Below, piece after piece: positions 7,318 through 17,356 of a DNA stretch of 45,365 nt (its first letter is position 1; the number at the start of each line of letters is the position of its first letter). Under the pieces are notes generated by a model that saw nothing but the letters and a program-made list of their open reading frames with translations, was not told the DNA's origin and did no database searches. The DNA is from Paenibacillus sp. GM2 (lineage in GTDB: Bacteria; Bacillota; Bacilli; Paenibacillales; Paenibacillaceae), in contig NZ_LN831277.1 in NCBI RefSeq assembly GCF_900069005.2, forward strand, positions 608,658 through 654,022. The letters run 5' to 3'. Position numbers and translations under genes: made by a program.

Positions 7318-9771
7318 TTAGAAGATCGCTGCCAACTGGCTGATTTGATCCTTCATAGATGGATCAAGCTGAATCAATTTATCATAAACCGCCTGATCGC
7401 TCTGTCCGGATTTCTCCAATGCGGCCAGATACCAACGGGCTATTTCTTGGCTTGTGGAGTCACCAAGATCCTCTTTGATGCCTGCTTTCAGAATGGGAGC
7501 CGCCGCTTCAGGCTGACTCAGCATAAATTGCATTTTGCCGGCATTTAACGACATCGTCTGGGTGATTTCGAACGGATTCCCTTGCATCTGTCCTTCCGGC
7601 AGTGTCTTAAGATGCTCAACTCCATCTACGACATGCTGATAAGCTTCTAAGCCACTCTTGAAGTATTGTTCCTTCAGGGCGGTATCTTGAGCGCCTAGCG
7701 CTTGGTAACCAAGCTCGAAGGATTGAGCAATCAATTCCTCATACCAATTCATATCCCAGGCGTAGCGGCCAGCGTTATCCTTTAGTACGCTGTAGGCTTT
7801 ATCGGTCTCTCCATTTATTTTATAGAGGGCTATGAGCTTGGCATACATGTTTTTGTCGAAAGGCTCTTTTTTCAAAGCATTGGTAAGTAGATTGACTTCC
7901 TCATTATAGAAAGTATCTTCTTTGGTTTGTTCATAACCAGCTTGAAGCAAGATACTCATGTTAAGAACCGCATTAGGATGTCCACTGCGTTTCTTCAGCG
8001 CATCATCCAACGCCACCTTGATCTCCTGGTAATCATTACTGGTCTGCATTAAGCTCTGCCCTTTGACGATAGCATTGTTCGCTTGAATATAGCGGATCGA
8101 GGTAAAGAGAAGGAAGATGGAGGCGAGCACCATGACGGTACTGTATATGCCACGCATCGATGAAGCCTTCAGCTTCACTCGTTCTGTTAAGCGGTTATCC
8201 ATGGCCGCTGCCATACCGCCTAAACCGATGAATACGAGCATTCCTATGAAGACATAGCTCATATTGAAGTCCATCAAGCTGTGAATCAGAATCGAGAATA
8301 CAATAATAAAGTAGACAAAGTATGAACTTCTTTCTTGTTCTTCCGAGCGGATATAACCGCGGATATATTTATAAAAAATAAAGATCAAAAATCCTAACAT
8401 AATGATAAAGCCGAGGATACCGACTTCAACCAGATACTGCATAATGAAGCTGTGTGCTTGACGACTGGTGTAAGGGTTGTTCTGGTATTTCTCATAAATG
8501 GAAGCCCATGAACCACCGCCTGCGCCAATCACCGGATAATCCTTGAGTACTTTTACAGCATCCTTATAGAAAGTAAAACGTTCCAATACACTGTGCTGCT
8601 GCAGGTTGATGTTCTCCAGACGTTCGCCGATATTGCCCGGCAGCACATGCTTCAGATTTGTTCCCAGGAACAGGGCAACGATTACCGCAACTGCAACGAC
8701 AGAACCAACAGGCAACCACAGATTTCCGAGTTTCCTGGAAGCCCACTTATCAGTGGCTCTCTCAAGTACCGGTGCAATAAAACGCTGAATCAGGCAAGCT
8801 ATAACTGCTAAAATGATGGAGGCCGCAAGGACGTACAGCCATCCTTTGGCTGGATCATTAATTTGGCCGTTATGAAATTGCTGCCCTAAGTCGGTCACAG
8901 GCTTGGCGATTAACAAGGTTCCCAGACCGGCAATGATACAGTACAAAATCCACAGGAGCTGCTTGGCTGGCTTCAAGAACAGAAGCAGTATGATGAATAC
9001 GACCGGCAGGAAGACCAAGCCACCGCGTGATAGTGTGAGTAGAATCGACACAGCCATCGGCACAAGCATAAAGGCATGAATGGCCTGAACCCACCATTTC
9101 TTGGAGCGCGTAATCGCGAATATAGCTACGAACATGAAGGCCATCAGGAACGCAGCATATGTATTCGGATACTGGAACACCGAGGCCAACCGCGGACCGT
9201 TAGAGTCGATCCAGATGGCTTGGTTATATTGACCGTTAATTACAGTTGGTGTAAACCAACCGACAATGGCCGACACCGTTCTACCTTGGCCAAGCCAGTT
9301 GAACAAGCCGAATAAAACAATGATATAAGAAACGGTAATGATTGAGGTCTCGATCGCTGCGTTAGCCTGTTTATTTTGCAGTAAATAGAGAGCGATGATG
9401 AACATAAATGCGTACAGGCATTGAATCAATATAGCATTCACCGCAAAATAATGCGAAGCCGTTGAAATCAACGCAAGTATATACGTTATAGGAATAAGCA
9501 GTACTGCGACCGCTGTCCAATCTCTCTGATCGTCAAGCTTCATTGTTTTAAAATAGGAACAGACCCATGCGATCATCAGCAAGCTGCCGATCAGAACGGC
9601 CCAGAGAATCGGTTTCTCAAAGTTAAGAACAAGTCCATTGAACAATCCGGCCTGGAAAGGGGACCACACCAGAAACAGAATCAAACCAACCAACAACACC
9701 CAAACCGCTGCAGACAAATTTTCCCCTTTTCTCGACTGCACCGTCTTTTTCCCGTATACTGGATTCGACAC
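7318..9771 (-). CDS. O-antigen ligase family membrane protein with C-terminal helical repeats
   Basis: An 817-residue protein. Residues 1 to about 570 are a polytopic membrane domain with more than ten hydrophobic segments. It includes the Wzy_C/ligase signature (VIGAGGGSWASIYEKY, then a loop ending SRQAHSFIMQYLVEVGILG). The C-terminal 230 residues are a soluble, helical, TPR-like tail. In S-layer glycan loci, proteins of this family (WsaB/WsfB) are proposed to transfer the finished lipid-linked glycan to protein, and that is the best guess here. The start is GTG at 9771 with AAGGAG upstream. It faces galU and is divergent from the glycan block. It could alternatively act as a polymerase or a teichoic-acid ligase. 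Confidence 0.85.
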   Translation of the reverse strand: MSNPVYGKKTVQSRKGENLSAAVWVLLVGLILFLVWSPFQAGLFNGLVLNFEKPILWAVLIGSLLMIAWVCSYFKTMKLDDQRDWTAVAVLLIPITYILALISTASHYFAVNAILIQCLYAFMFIIALYLLQNKQANAAIETSIITVSYIIVLFGLFNWLGQGRTVSAIVGWFTPTVINGQYNQAIWIDSNGPRLASVFQYPNTYAAFLMAFMFVAIFAITRSKKWWVQAIHAFMLVPMAVSILLTLSRGGLVFLPVVFIILLLFLKPAKQLLWILYCIIAGLGTLLIAKPVTDLGQQFHNGQINDPAKGWLYVLAASIILAVIACLIQRFIAPVLERATDKWASRKLGNLWLPVGSVVAVAVIVALFLGTNLKHVLPGNIGERLENINLQQHSVLERFTFYKDAVKVLKDYPVIGAGGGSWASIYEKYQNNPYTSRQAHSFIMQYLVEVGILGFIIMLGFLIFIFYKYIRGYIRSEEQERSSYFVYFIIVFSILIHSLMDFNMSYVFIGMLVFIGLGGMAAAMDNRLTERVKLKASSMRGIYSTVMVLASIFLLFTSIRYIQANNAIVKGQSLMQTSNDYQEIKVALDDALKKRSGHPNAVLNMSILLQAGYEQTKEDTFYNEEVNLLTNALKKEPFDKNMYAKLIALYKINGETDKAYSVLKDNAGRYAWDMNWYEELIAQSFELGYQALGAQDTALKEQYFKSGLEAYQHVVDGVEHLKTLPEGQMQGNPFEITQTMSLNAGKMQFMLSQPEAAAPILKAGIKEDLGDSTSQEIARWYLAALEKSGQSDQAVYDKLIQLDPSMKDQISQLAAIF

Positions 9772-9804
9772 GTATTTTTCTCCTTTGCTAGTAGATACGT
9801 TAGT

Positions 9805-9813
9805 ATTTTAGCA
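9805..9813 (-). promoter_or_regulatory. Extended -10 promoter of the ligase gene (minus strand)
   Basis: Read on the minus strand, TGCTAAAAT is an extended -10 box (TGn plus TAAAAT) about 34 bases before the GTG start. No strong -35 was found. The same short divergent gap must also serve the gene at 9856, for which no clear promoter is visible. Confidence 0.5.
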
Positions 9814-9855
9814 TAATGAAAGAGTTGGGGCTAGATTTCCCATTCGTGTCACCTA

Positions 9856-11172
9856 TTGCCTATAGTTTTGGTGGTGTGCCATATTAAACGTTTATTTTAT
9901 CAGGTTACCTATAAATTAGCTGTTGTAGTTAAGCCCGTAATAACTCGGATTCTTCCTGCTGGTCTGAGTAGAAAAATAAAGAAGGCGATATTAAAAAAAG
10001 CTTATCCGTTGGAGAATAATTATTCAAAGGGTAAAATAATTGATAGCCCTGATTTGGAAAAAGGGGTTAACCTGTTAGGGTATGCAAGGGCAGAGATGGG
10101 AATTGGCGAATCCTGCAGAATTGCAGCTAGAAATCTTGAAGCAGTGGGTATTCCTTTTGGTATTCTCAATTTCACTGGAACTAACAGCGCCAGAATGGAT
10201 GATACATCCTGGATGTACAAGGAAATAAATAAACCTAAATATAACGTTAATATATTTCACATTAACGCTGAACAGATGATGGAGATCTATGCGTCTTATG
10301 GGAATGAGCTATTTCAAAATAAATATAATATCGGTTATTGGCATTGGGAGCTTCCAGATTTTCCAGAAGAGTGGATAGAAAATTTCAGCTTGGTTGACGA
10401 AATATGGGCACCTTCTACTTTTGTAGTAGATTCAATTGCACTAAAGAGTCCTGTTCCTGTTGTGAAAATTCCACACTCTATAGAAGTAAATATAGAGGTA
10501 GCTAGAAGCCGTGAGTTTTTCCAATTACCTCAAGATACGTTCTTGTTCCTAGCGATGTATGATGTAAAAAGTTATCAGGAACGTAAAAATCCCGGTGCTG
10601 CTATAGCTTCTTTCAAAGCTGCCTTTAGACCGGATGATCTTAGTGTAGGTTTGGTGCTTAAAGTCAACTGTTATAAGAGTAATCAACACGAGTTAAACTA
10701 CTTAGATTCCCTTATAGCTGATTATCGTAATATCTATTTGATAAAGGAAACAATTAGCCGGAACGATGTTAATGCATTAATCGAAGTAACTGATTGCTTT
10801 GTCTCACTTCATAGAAGTGAAGGATTCGGGCTTGGTCTGGCTGAAGCTATGTACCTTGGCAAGCCTGTTATAGGAACGAATTGGTCTTCTAACACCGATT
10901 TTATGAATAATAGCAACTCGTGCTTAGTAGATTATAAATTGGTTCCTGTAGGACAGGATTATGGTCCATATAAGTCGTATCAGTATTGGGCCGATCCTGA
11001 TGTGGGGCATGCTGCACAGTATATGGCTAGACTTGCTTCAGATCAAGAGTATTATAACAAGATTGCTAGAACAGGTGAAAGCCATATTAAGAAGTATTAT
11101 TCACCGCAGGTGATAGGCGAATTAATACAACGACGTCTTGATTATATTCATTTGTGGAAATTTGGAGGATGA
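9856..11172 (+). CDS. Glycosyltransferase, GT4-like
   Basis: A protein of up to 438 residues with a GT-B fold. The C-terminal half has the retaining-enzyme E-x7-E motif (Glu322 and Glu330 in SEGFGLGLAEAM) followed by GKPVIGTNWSSN. The first half contains GYARAEMGIGESCR, typical of this subfamily. It probably adds a sugar, perhaps mannose or D-rhamnose, to the lipid-linked chain; the GDP-mannose pathway follows directly. The start is uncertain. TTG at 9856 has no ribosome binding site, while ATT at 9883 has GGTGGTG six bases upstream and would give a product starting IKRLFYQ. This is the first gene of the AT-rich block. Confidence 0.85.
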   Translation: MPIVLVVCHIKRLFYQVTYKLAVVVKPVITRILPAGLSRKIKKAILKKAYPLENNYSKGKIIDSPDLEKGVNLLGYARAEMGIGESCRIAARNLEAVGIPFGILNFTGTNSARMDDTSWMYKEINKPKYNVNIFHINAEQMMEIYASYGNELFQNKYNIGYWHWELPDFPEEWIENFSLVDEIWAPSTFVVDSIALKSPVPVVKIPHSIEVNIEVARSREFFQLPQDTFLFLAMYDVKSYQERKNPGAAIASFKAAFRPDDLSVGLVLKVNCYKSNQHELNYLDSLIADYRNIYLIKETISRNDVNALIEVTDCFVSLHRSEGFGLGLAEAMYLGKPVIGTNWSSNTDFMNNSNSCLVDYKLVPVGQDYGPYKSYQYWADPDVGHAAQYMARLASDQEYYNKIARTGESHIKKYYSPQVIGELIQRRLDYIHLWKFGG

Positions 11173-11173
11173 C

Positions 11174-12250
11174 ATGAATATTACATGTGTGATTATGGCC
11201 GGGGGAAAGGGAGAACGATTTTGGCCAAAGAGCAGGACGAATTTACCTAAGCAATTTCTTAATATTTCAGGTAATAAGTCTATGATTCAACAATCAATTG
11301 CTAGATTAGAAAAATTGGTAGATATCAGCCGTATTTTTGTAGTTACAAATGAGCTTTACGCTGAATTAATAAAAGCGCAAATTCCACACTTGCCTCATAA
11401 TAATATTATCATCGAACCAGTTGGTCGAAATACAGCACCTTGTATCGGATTGGCTTCAATATTAATAGAGGAACGATACCCAGATAGTACTATGATCGTG
11501 TTACCTTCTGATCATATTATTGAGAATGAAGAGGGTTTTATTAAAATATTGGAAACTGCTGTTCAAGTAGCGCAAAATGAAACAAGTTTGGTAACCTTGG
11601 GGATACAACCAACCTATCCTGAAACTGGATATGGTTACATAGAAAGTACAGATAAAAAACAGACTATTAATCATTTAGAGGTATATAAAGTAAATAAATT
11701 TGTAGAGAAGCCAGATATAACAGTAGCTGAATCCTATTTAGCGTCAGGAAATTATTATTGGAATAGTGGTATATTTGTATGGAGAACTGAGGTTATCCGT
11801 AGATATATTCAGCAGTTTATGCCGGATATGCATGATATTTTGGAGACAATGCGTACTGCGTTTGGAACTGTTGATCGAGACGAGATTATTCAAAGTGAAT
11901 TTATTAAAATGCCTGATCAATCTATTGATTATGGAATCATGGAAAAGGTTGAAGATATACATGTTATTCCATGTATCTTCGGTTGGGATGATGTTGGCAG
12001 TTGGACTGCACTTGAACGCATTAATGACTTGGATGAGAATGGAAATGTAATTAAAGGAAACATACTTAATTTAGACACAAAGAGATGTATTATTGAAAGT
12101 AATGGCAAGCTTATTGCAACATTAGGAATTGAGGATTTAATCATTGTCGATACAGAAGATGTTACATTAATTTGTAATAAGGACAAGGCTCAGGAAGTTA
12201 AATTACTTCTTAAGGAATTGAGAATGCAGAAGCTGGAACAATATTTATAA
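11174..12250 (+). CDS. manC: Mannose-1-phosphate guanylyltransferase
   Basis: A 358-residue single-domain enzyme without the phosphomannose-isomerase domain seen in bifunctional ManC/AlgA. It makes GDP-mannose from GTP and mannose-1-phosphate. Motifs are MAGGKGERFWPKSR at the N-terminus, VLPSDH in the middle and KFVEKP later. ATG at 11174 follows GGAGG and lies one base after the preceding stop; the longer open frame starts inside the upstream gene. It feeds Gmd and Rmd directly downstream. No mannose isomerase or phosphomannomutase is seen in the window, so these must be elsewhere. Confidence 0.94.
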   Translation: MNITCVIMAGGKGERFWPKSRTNLPKQFLNISGNKSMIQQSIARLEKLVDISRIFVVTNELYAELIKAQIPHLPHNNIIIEPVGRNTAPCIGLASILIEERYPDSTMIVLPSDHIIENEEGFIKILETAVQVAQNETSLVTLGIQPTYPETGYGYIESTDKKQTINHLEVYKVNKFVEKPDITVAESYLASGNYYWNSGIFVWRTEVIRRYIQQFMPDMHDILETMRTAFGTVDRDEIIQSEFIKMPDQSIDYGIMEKVEDIHVIPCIFGWDDVGSWTALERINDLDENGNVIKGNILNLDTKRCIIESNGKLIATLGIEDLIIVDTEDVTLICNKDKAQEVKLLLKELRMQKLEQYL

Positions 12251-12274
12251 TATAATTCATAGCGAAGAATATAA

Positions 12275-13249
<975 letters not shown>

Positions 13250-13266
13250 TAGTAAGGGGAGAGTTT

Positions 13267-14226
13267 ATGAAGACAGCCCTAATTACTGGAGTAAATGGAT
13301 TTGTGGGACGACATCTTGCTGAATTGTTAAAAAGTCAAAATGTCAAAGTTTTTGGAACAAGCAGGATGTCAACCAATATGCTGACCGCTAATATAATAGA
13401 TGGAGTTATTATCTCTGATTTAGATAGTAAAGAAAATTGTATTCAAGTCATCGATAAAATTAAACCCGATGTAGTTTTTCATTTAGCGGCACAAAGCAAT
13501 GTGAAAGAGGCTTGGGAACAACCAAGTAGTACATTTTTTACAAATACGGTTAAAACGATGTATTTGTTTGAAGCGGTTAAACAAGTATCACGTGAAATTC
13601 GTATAGTAAATGTTGGCTCTTCGGAGGAGTATGGATACTTTGAAGGCATGGAGTTTCCTTTAACAGAAGATAGTAAATCGAATCCTTTAAATCCATACGG
13701 AGTATCCAAAATGAGTACAGCATTACTTGCCAAACAATTTTTTGAAGTTTTTGATATGGACATTATTCATATTAGACCCTTTAATCATATTGGCCCAGGT
13801 CAAATGAAAGGATTTGTTGTTCCCGACTTTGCTCATCAGATAGTTGACATTGAAAGGGGATTACAGGATCCAGTCATCCTTGTAGGAAATCTAAGTTCTA
13901 AAAGAGATTTCACAGATGTTAGAGATATCGTGAAGGGATACGCTCTAGCCGCCGTCAAAGGGCGGAAAGGTCAAACTTATAATCTTTGTTCGGGGATAGC
14001 AACTTCAATAGAGGATTTATTGCAAATGATGATTTCCTTATCATCGAAGCAGATAGATATAGAAGTTGACTCCAACAGATTTAGACCGATTGATATTCCA
14101 CTGTACTATGGAAGTAATGATAAAATTACAAAAGAAGTATGTTGGGAGAAAAGTATTGATCTTATACAAAGCCTGAATGATGTATTAGAGGAAATCAGAA
14201 AAGAAGAGTGGTTGGGAAAACGATGA
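13267..14226 (+). CDS. rmd: GDP-4-keto-6-deoxy-D-mannose reductase (GDP-D-rhamnose forming)
   Basis: A 319-residue SDR enzyme with GVNGFVGRHLAELL, catalytic YGVSK, and RPFNHIGPGQ, a stretch characteristic of Rmd rather than of GDP-fucose synthase. It reduces the Gmd product to GDP-D-rhamnose. GDP-D-rhamnose supplies D-rhamnose to S-layer glycans and A-band polysaccharides. No fcl is present, so GDP-fucose is unlikely. Its stop codon overlaps the wzm start in ATGA, showing translational coupling of sugar supply with export. Confidence 0.9.
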   Translation: MKTALITGVNGFVGRHLAELLKSQNVKVFGTSRMSTNMLTANIIDGVIISDLDSKENCIQVIDKIKPDVVFHLAAQSNVKEAWEQPSSTFFTNTVKTMYLFEAVKQVSREIRIVNVGSSEEYGYFEGMEFPLTEDSKSNPLNPYGVSKMSTALLAKQFFEVFDMDIIHIRPFNHIGPGQMKGFVVPDFAHQIVDIERGLQDPVILVGNLSSKRDFTDVRDIVKGYALAAVKGRKGQTYNLCSGIATSIEDLLQMMISLSSKQIDIEVDSNRFRPIDIPLYYGSNDKITKEVCWEKSIDLIQSLNDVLEEIRKEEWLGKR

Positions 14227-14993
14227 AAAGTGGTACCTTTTATATGGTTTGGGATATGGTTAAGAGGGATTTTCGAAATAAATATGCGGGTTCTACTTTT
14301 GGGCTGTTCTGGAATCTTCTGCTACCCATAGCTTACATTCTTATTTATACCACCGTATTTTCACAATTGATGGCTGCAAAATTGCCAAATATGAATAATA
14401 GTCAATTCGATTATAGTGTTTACCTTAGTTCAGGGATCTTAGCTTGGACGGTTTTTAATATAACGATTACAAGATTCCAAAATGTTTTTATAGAAAACTC
14501 TAACATTGTAAAAAAAATATATTTTCCAAAATCTATTCTTGTTTTCTCTTTGATGGTTTCATCTATTATTGAACTGCTAATAAACTACTCTTTATTACTT
14601 TTAGTGCTGTTGGGGATTGGTTATGAATTACACATAAATTATATAGCGGTTCTAATAATAATTATTTTACAACAGATTTTTTGTACTGGTATTGGCCTTG
14701 TGCTTTCTGTACTTAATGTTCATTTTCGCGATTTAAATCAAATTACATCAATATTGCTTCAAGTTTGGTTTTGGCTTACGCCAATCGTATATGTGAAGGA
14801 TATTTTACCGGATGGATTGAAGAGGATAATGACATTCAATCCTCTTTATTATTTTATAGAATCATATCAACTTTTGGTTCTGAAAGGGGATTTTGTGAAC
14901 TTTATTAATATACTCCTAATTTCACTAATTACCTTCCTGTTTGGTTGGATTATTTATAAAAAAATGGTCAATGAAGTATCTGATTTGATTTAA
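14223..14993 (+). CDS. wzm: ABC-2 type glycan exporter permease
   Basis: A 256-residue membrane protein with about six hydrophobic segments and the Wzm/TagG pattern: an N-terminal amphipathic stretch (MVKRDFRNKYAGSTFG) and FWNLLLPIAYILIYTTVFS, and later WFWLTPIVY. It forms the channel that moves undecaprenyl-linked glycan across the membrane, driven by the ATPase at 15734. ATG at 14223 is chosen because it overlaps the preceding stop (ATGA); an upstream GTG at 14208 is less likely. Confidence 0.93.
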   Translation: MKSGTFYMVWDMVKRDFRNKYAGSTFGLFWNLLLPIAYILIYTTVFSQLMAAKLPNMNNSQFDYSVYLSSGILAWTVFNITITRFQNVFIENSNIVKKIYFPKSILVFSLMVSSIIELLINYSLLLLVLLGIGYELHINYIAVLIIIILQQIFCTGIGLVLSVLNVHFRDLNQITSILLQVWFWLTPIVYVKDILPDGLKRIMTFNPLYYFIESYQLLVLKGDFVNFINILLISLITFLFGWIIYKKMVNEVSDLI

Positions 14994-15006
14994 TCAGGGG
15001 GAAAAA

Positions 15007-15747
15007 ATGGAAAAAATAAATTTTGATGAGGAACAGTTGAAGAAACGTATTCTTGATAGAATACAGTTCAAATTAAATAACAATAACCACTTAAACAAAC
15101 CAATCAGTAATGACCAGAGCGAGGTTGTGTTAAAACCACTGATAGATTCTCATAACATTTTAGACGTGGAGTTTTTCTCCCATCGTAAAATTTTGGGCAA
15201 ATATATTGTTAGGTTTAAAAAGATATTAAGAAAACTACTACGACCGTTATTCATGAAACAAATTCATTTTAATCAGAAAGTAATTGATCAGTTTTATATT
15301 GTTGATCGACAACAAGTTGAACAAAACAATATAAATAATGAAGTCTTTCATTCTATTTCCATAGGCATTGTAGATGATATTGTCGATGAATGTAAGATTG
15401 CTCTACAGGAAGTTGTCTCCTCTAATCTTGAGAGCATACGTAGTTACTATGAGAATGAACTGCAGGCTAAGATAAATGAACAGATGAATGAACATATAAA
15501 TGAACATCTAACTCAAACAAAAGAGCAAATGAATAGAACAATGGCTCAATTATATAGGGATATTAAAAGTAGTATCTTTAGGGATTTAGCAATGTTTGAA
15601 GGCAATGGTAATGACGAGCTTAGTAGGTATCACATGCTATTAATGGCACTTAGAGAAAATCCGGAGAATATAGATATAGAAATGGAAGCAATAGCAGCTT
15701 TTGAGAGAATGAATAAAAGTAGGTTGAAAACTAATGATTCCATATAA
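15007..15747 (+). CDS. Coiled-coil protein between exporter subunits, unknown function
   Basis: A 246-residue protein of no family I recognise. Residues 58-84 are a strongly basic amphipathic stretch (SHRKILGKYIVRFKKILRKL) that could lie on the membrane. Residues about 120-192 look like a continuous coiled coil rich in Glu, Gln and Asn, with near-repeats such as NEQMNEHINEHLTQ. The C-terminal 50 residues are helical and acidic. AGGGGG precedes the ATG. The gene lies between wzm and wzt and overlaps wzt by 14 bases, so its product probably works with the exporter. By analogy with the coiled-coil ruler of E. coli WbdD, it may set chain length or anchor the cap enzyme. That is inference only. 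Confidence 0.8.
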   Translation: MEKINFDEEQLKKRILDRIQFKLNNNNHLNKPISNDQSEVVLKPLIDSHNILDVEFFSHRKILGKYIVRFKKILRKLLRPLFMKQIHFNQKVIDQFYIVDRQQVEQNNINNEVFHSISIGIVDDIVDECKIALQEVVSSNLESIRSYYENELQAKINEQMNEHINEHLTQTKEQMNRTMAQLYRDIKSSIFRDLAMFEGNGNDELSRYHMLLMALRENPENIDIEMEAIAAFERMNKSRLKTNDSI

Positions 15748-17356
15748 CGCAAGGATAATTCCGATTGATGAAAAAAGTAGTAGAGTTACAGCTTCAGGGA
15801 GAATTAGTTCAATTTCACTGAATTTAACTAATATAGGCGAAGAGGTTTGGTATGCATACAGTAAGGACCATCCTGTATTAATTGGCTATCATTATAAAAG
15901 TGATAAAGGTGATATCGTTGAGGGCATGCGTACGAAGTTACCGTATAATATAGCCCCCGGCGAAAGTGTACTGGTCAAATGTAATTATATAGTGTATACA
16001 AACTCAAATAAATTAGACATACAGTGGGACTTGGTACGTGAAGGCGATTCTTGGTTTAATTCTTATGGATCAAGTTCAATATTTGTTGATGTTATTTTGG
16101 AAAAACAATCCGTAGATTATGAAGAAGATATAAACGATGATAAAGCTATAGTTTGCAAAGGATTATCAAAAAAATTTAAATTGTACTCTAAGAGTAGTTC
16201 AAAAATAGTTGAATTTATTACAGGTGGATTTGTAAAAAGACACCAGAATTTTTGGGCGTTGAAAAATATCTCTTTTGATGTTAATAAGGGAGAGACATAC
16301 GGTATTATTGGCTTTAATGGTTCTGGTAAGAGTACTCTTCTAAGTATTTTGGCTCAAACAAAACAACACTCTCAAGGTATTTTTCAAGTGAACGGTAGGA
16401 TCGCCGCTCTATTGGAGTTAGGGGCAGGATTTCATCCTGAGTTAACTGGAAGACAAAATGTTATTTATAATAGTTATTTATACAGTATTCCAAGCCATGA
16501 AATACAAAAGCAAATGGAGGCGATCAAAGACTTCGCTGATATTGGTGAATTCTTTGATAAGCCTGTCAAAAGTTATTCTAGCGGTATGTATGTTCGGCTA
16601 GCTTTTTCTTTGGCCATTCATGTTGATCCTGATGTGCTTATTATTGATGAGGCACTTGCAGTGGGGGACGAAGTGTTCCAACGGAAGTGTTATGCTAAAT
16701 TTGAAGAATTTAAGGCTTTTGGAAAGACGATTATTCTGGTAACACATGATTTAAATGCCGTTAGAGCACTTTGTGATCGGGTAGGAATCATTTACGATGG
16801 AAGTTTGATCTTTGAGGGGAACTCAAATGACGTGGTGAACTACTACCAGAAGATGTCTCTGACTGCCAACCTTCAAGTATCTAGTCAATTGGAGAAAGAA
16901 AAAGATGAAATTAGGTATGGTAATGGTAAAGCTAAAATTACTGGTTATGAATTGTGTGACCAAGAAGGTAATGCATCCACTGTTTTTAAGAGTGGAGAAA
17001 AGTTAAAAATTCGACTTAAATCAGAGGTGTTTGAAGAAATTTCTTCACCGGTTTTTGGAGTTATCATAAAAACAATTAATGGAATTGAATTGTTTGGTAC
17101 AAACACTAAAATTCTTGGAAAGCAAATTGGAACTGTGAGAAATGGAACTCTTTTAGAAACTGAGATAGATCTACCAATTTATTTGAATGAGGGGACCTAC
17201 TTTCTTACTTTTGGTATAACTGATCAATCAGGTAATGAGACTGTCACGATAGATAGAATGATTGATGTTACTTTCATTAGAGTTTTATCTGATATTAAAT
17301 CAATAGGATTGGTAAATATGAACATAAAGGCGGGGGCTAAAATCGATGTTAAATAA
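15734..17356 (+). CDS. wzt: ABC exporter ATPase with N- and C-terminal accessory beta domains
   Basis: A 540-residue Wzt. The central ATPase has Walker A GFNGSGKST at 193-201, signature YSSGM at 281-285 and Walker B VLIIDEA at 301-307. The C-terminal ~150 residues match the Wzt carbohydrate-recognition domain that, in O8/O9a-type systems, binds the capped chain end. Residues 1-125 are unusual: a beta-rich domain with LTNIGEEVWY, LPYNIAPGESV and a WDLVREGDSWF ending. This resembles small Ig-like domains found on glycan-modifying proteins, which ordinary Wzt lacks. It overlaps the coiled-coil gene and the next gene, so all are translationally linked. Confidence 0.93.
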   Translation: MIPYNARIIPIDEKSSRVTASGRISSISLNLTNIGEEVWYAYSKDHPVLIGYHYKSDKGDIVEGMRTKLPYNIAPGESVLVKCNYIVYTNSNKLDIQWDLVREGDSWFNSYGSSSIFVDVILEKQSVDYEEDINDDKAIVCKGLSKKFKLYSKSSSKIVEFITGGFVKRHQNFWALKNISFDVNKGETYGIIGFNGSGKSTLLSILAQTKQHSQGIFQVNGRIAALLELGAGFHPELTGRQNVIYNSYLYSIPSHEIQKQMEAIKDFADIGEFFDKPVKSYSSGMYVRLAFSLAIHVDPDVLIIDEALAVGDEVFQRKCYAKFEEFKAFGKTIILVTHDLNAVRALCDRVGIIYDGSLIFEGNSNDVVNYYQKMSLTANLQVSSQLEKEKDEIRYGNGKAKITGYELCDQEGNASTVFKSGEKLKIRLKSEVFEEISSPVFGVIIKTINGIELFGTNTKILGKQIGTVRNGTLLETEIDLPIYLNEGTYFLTFGITDQSGNETVTIDRMIDVTFIRVLSDIKSIGLVNMNIKAGAKIDVK

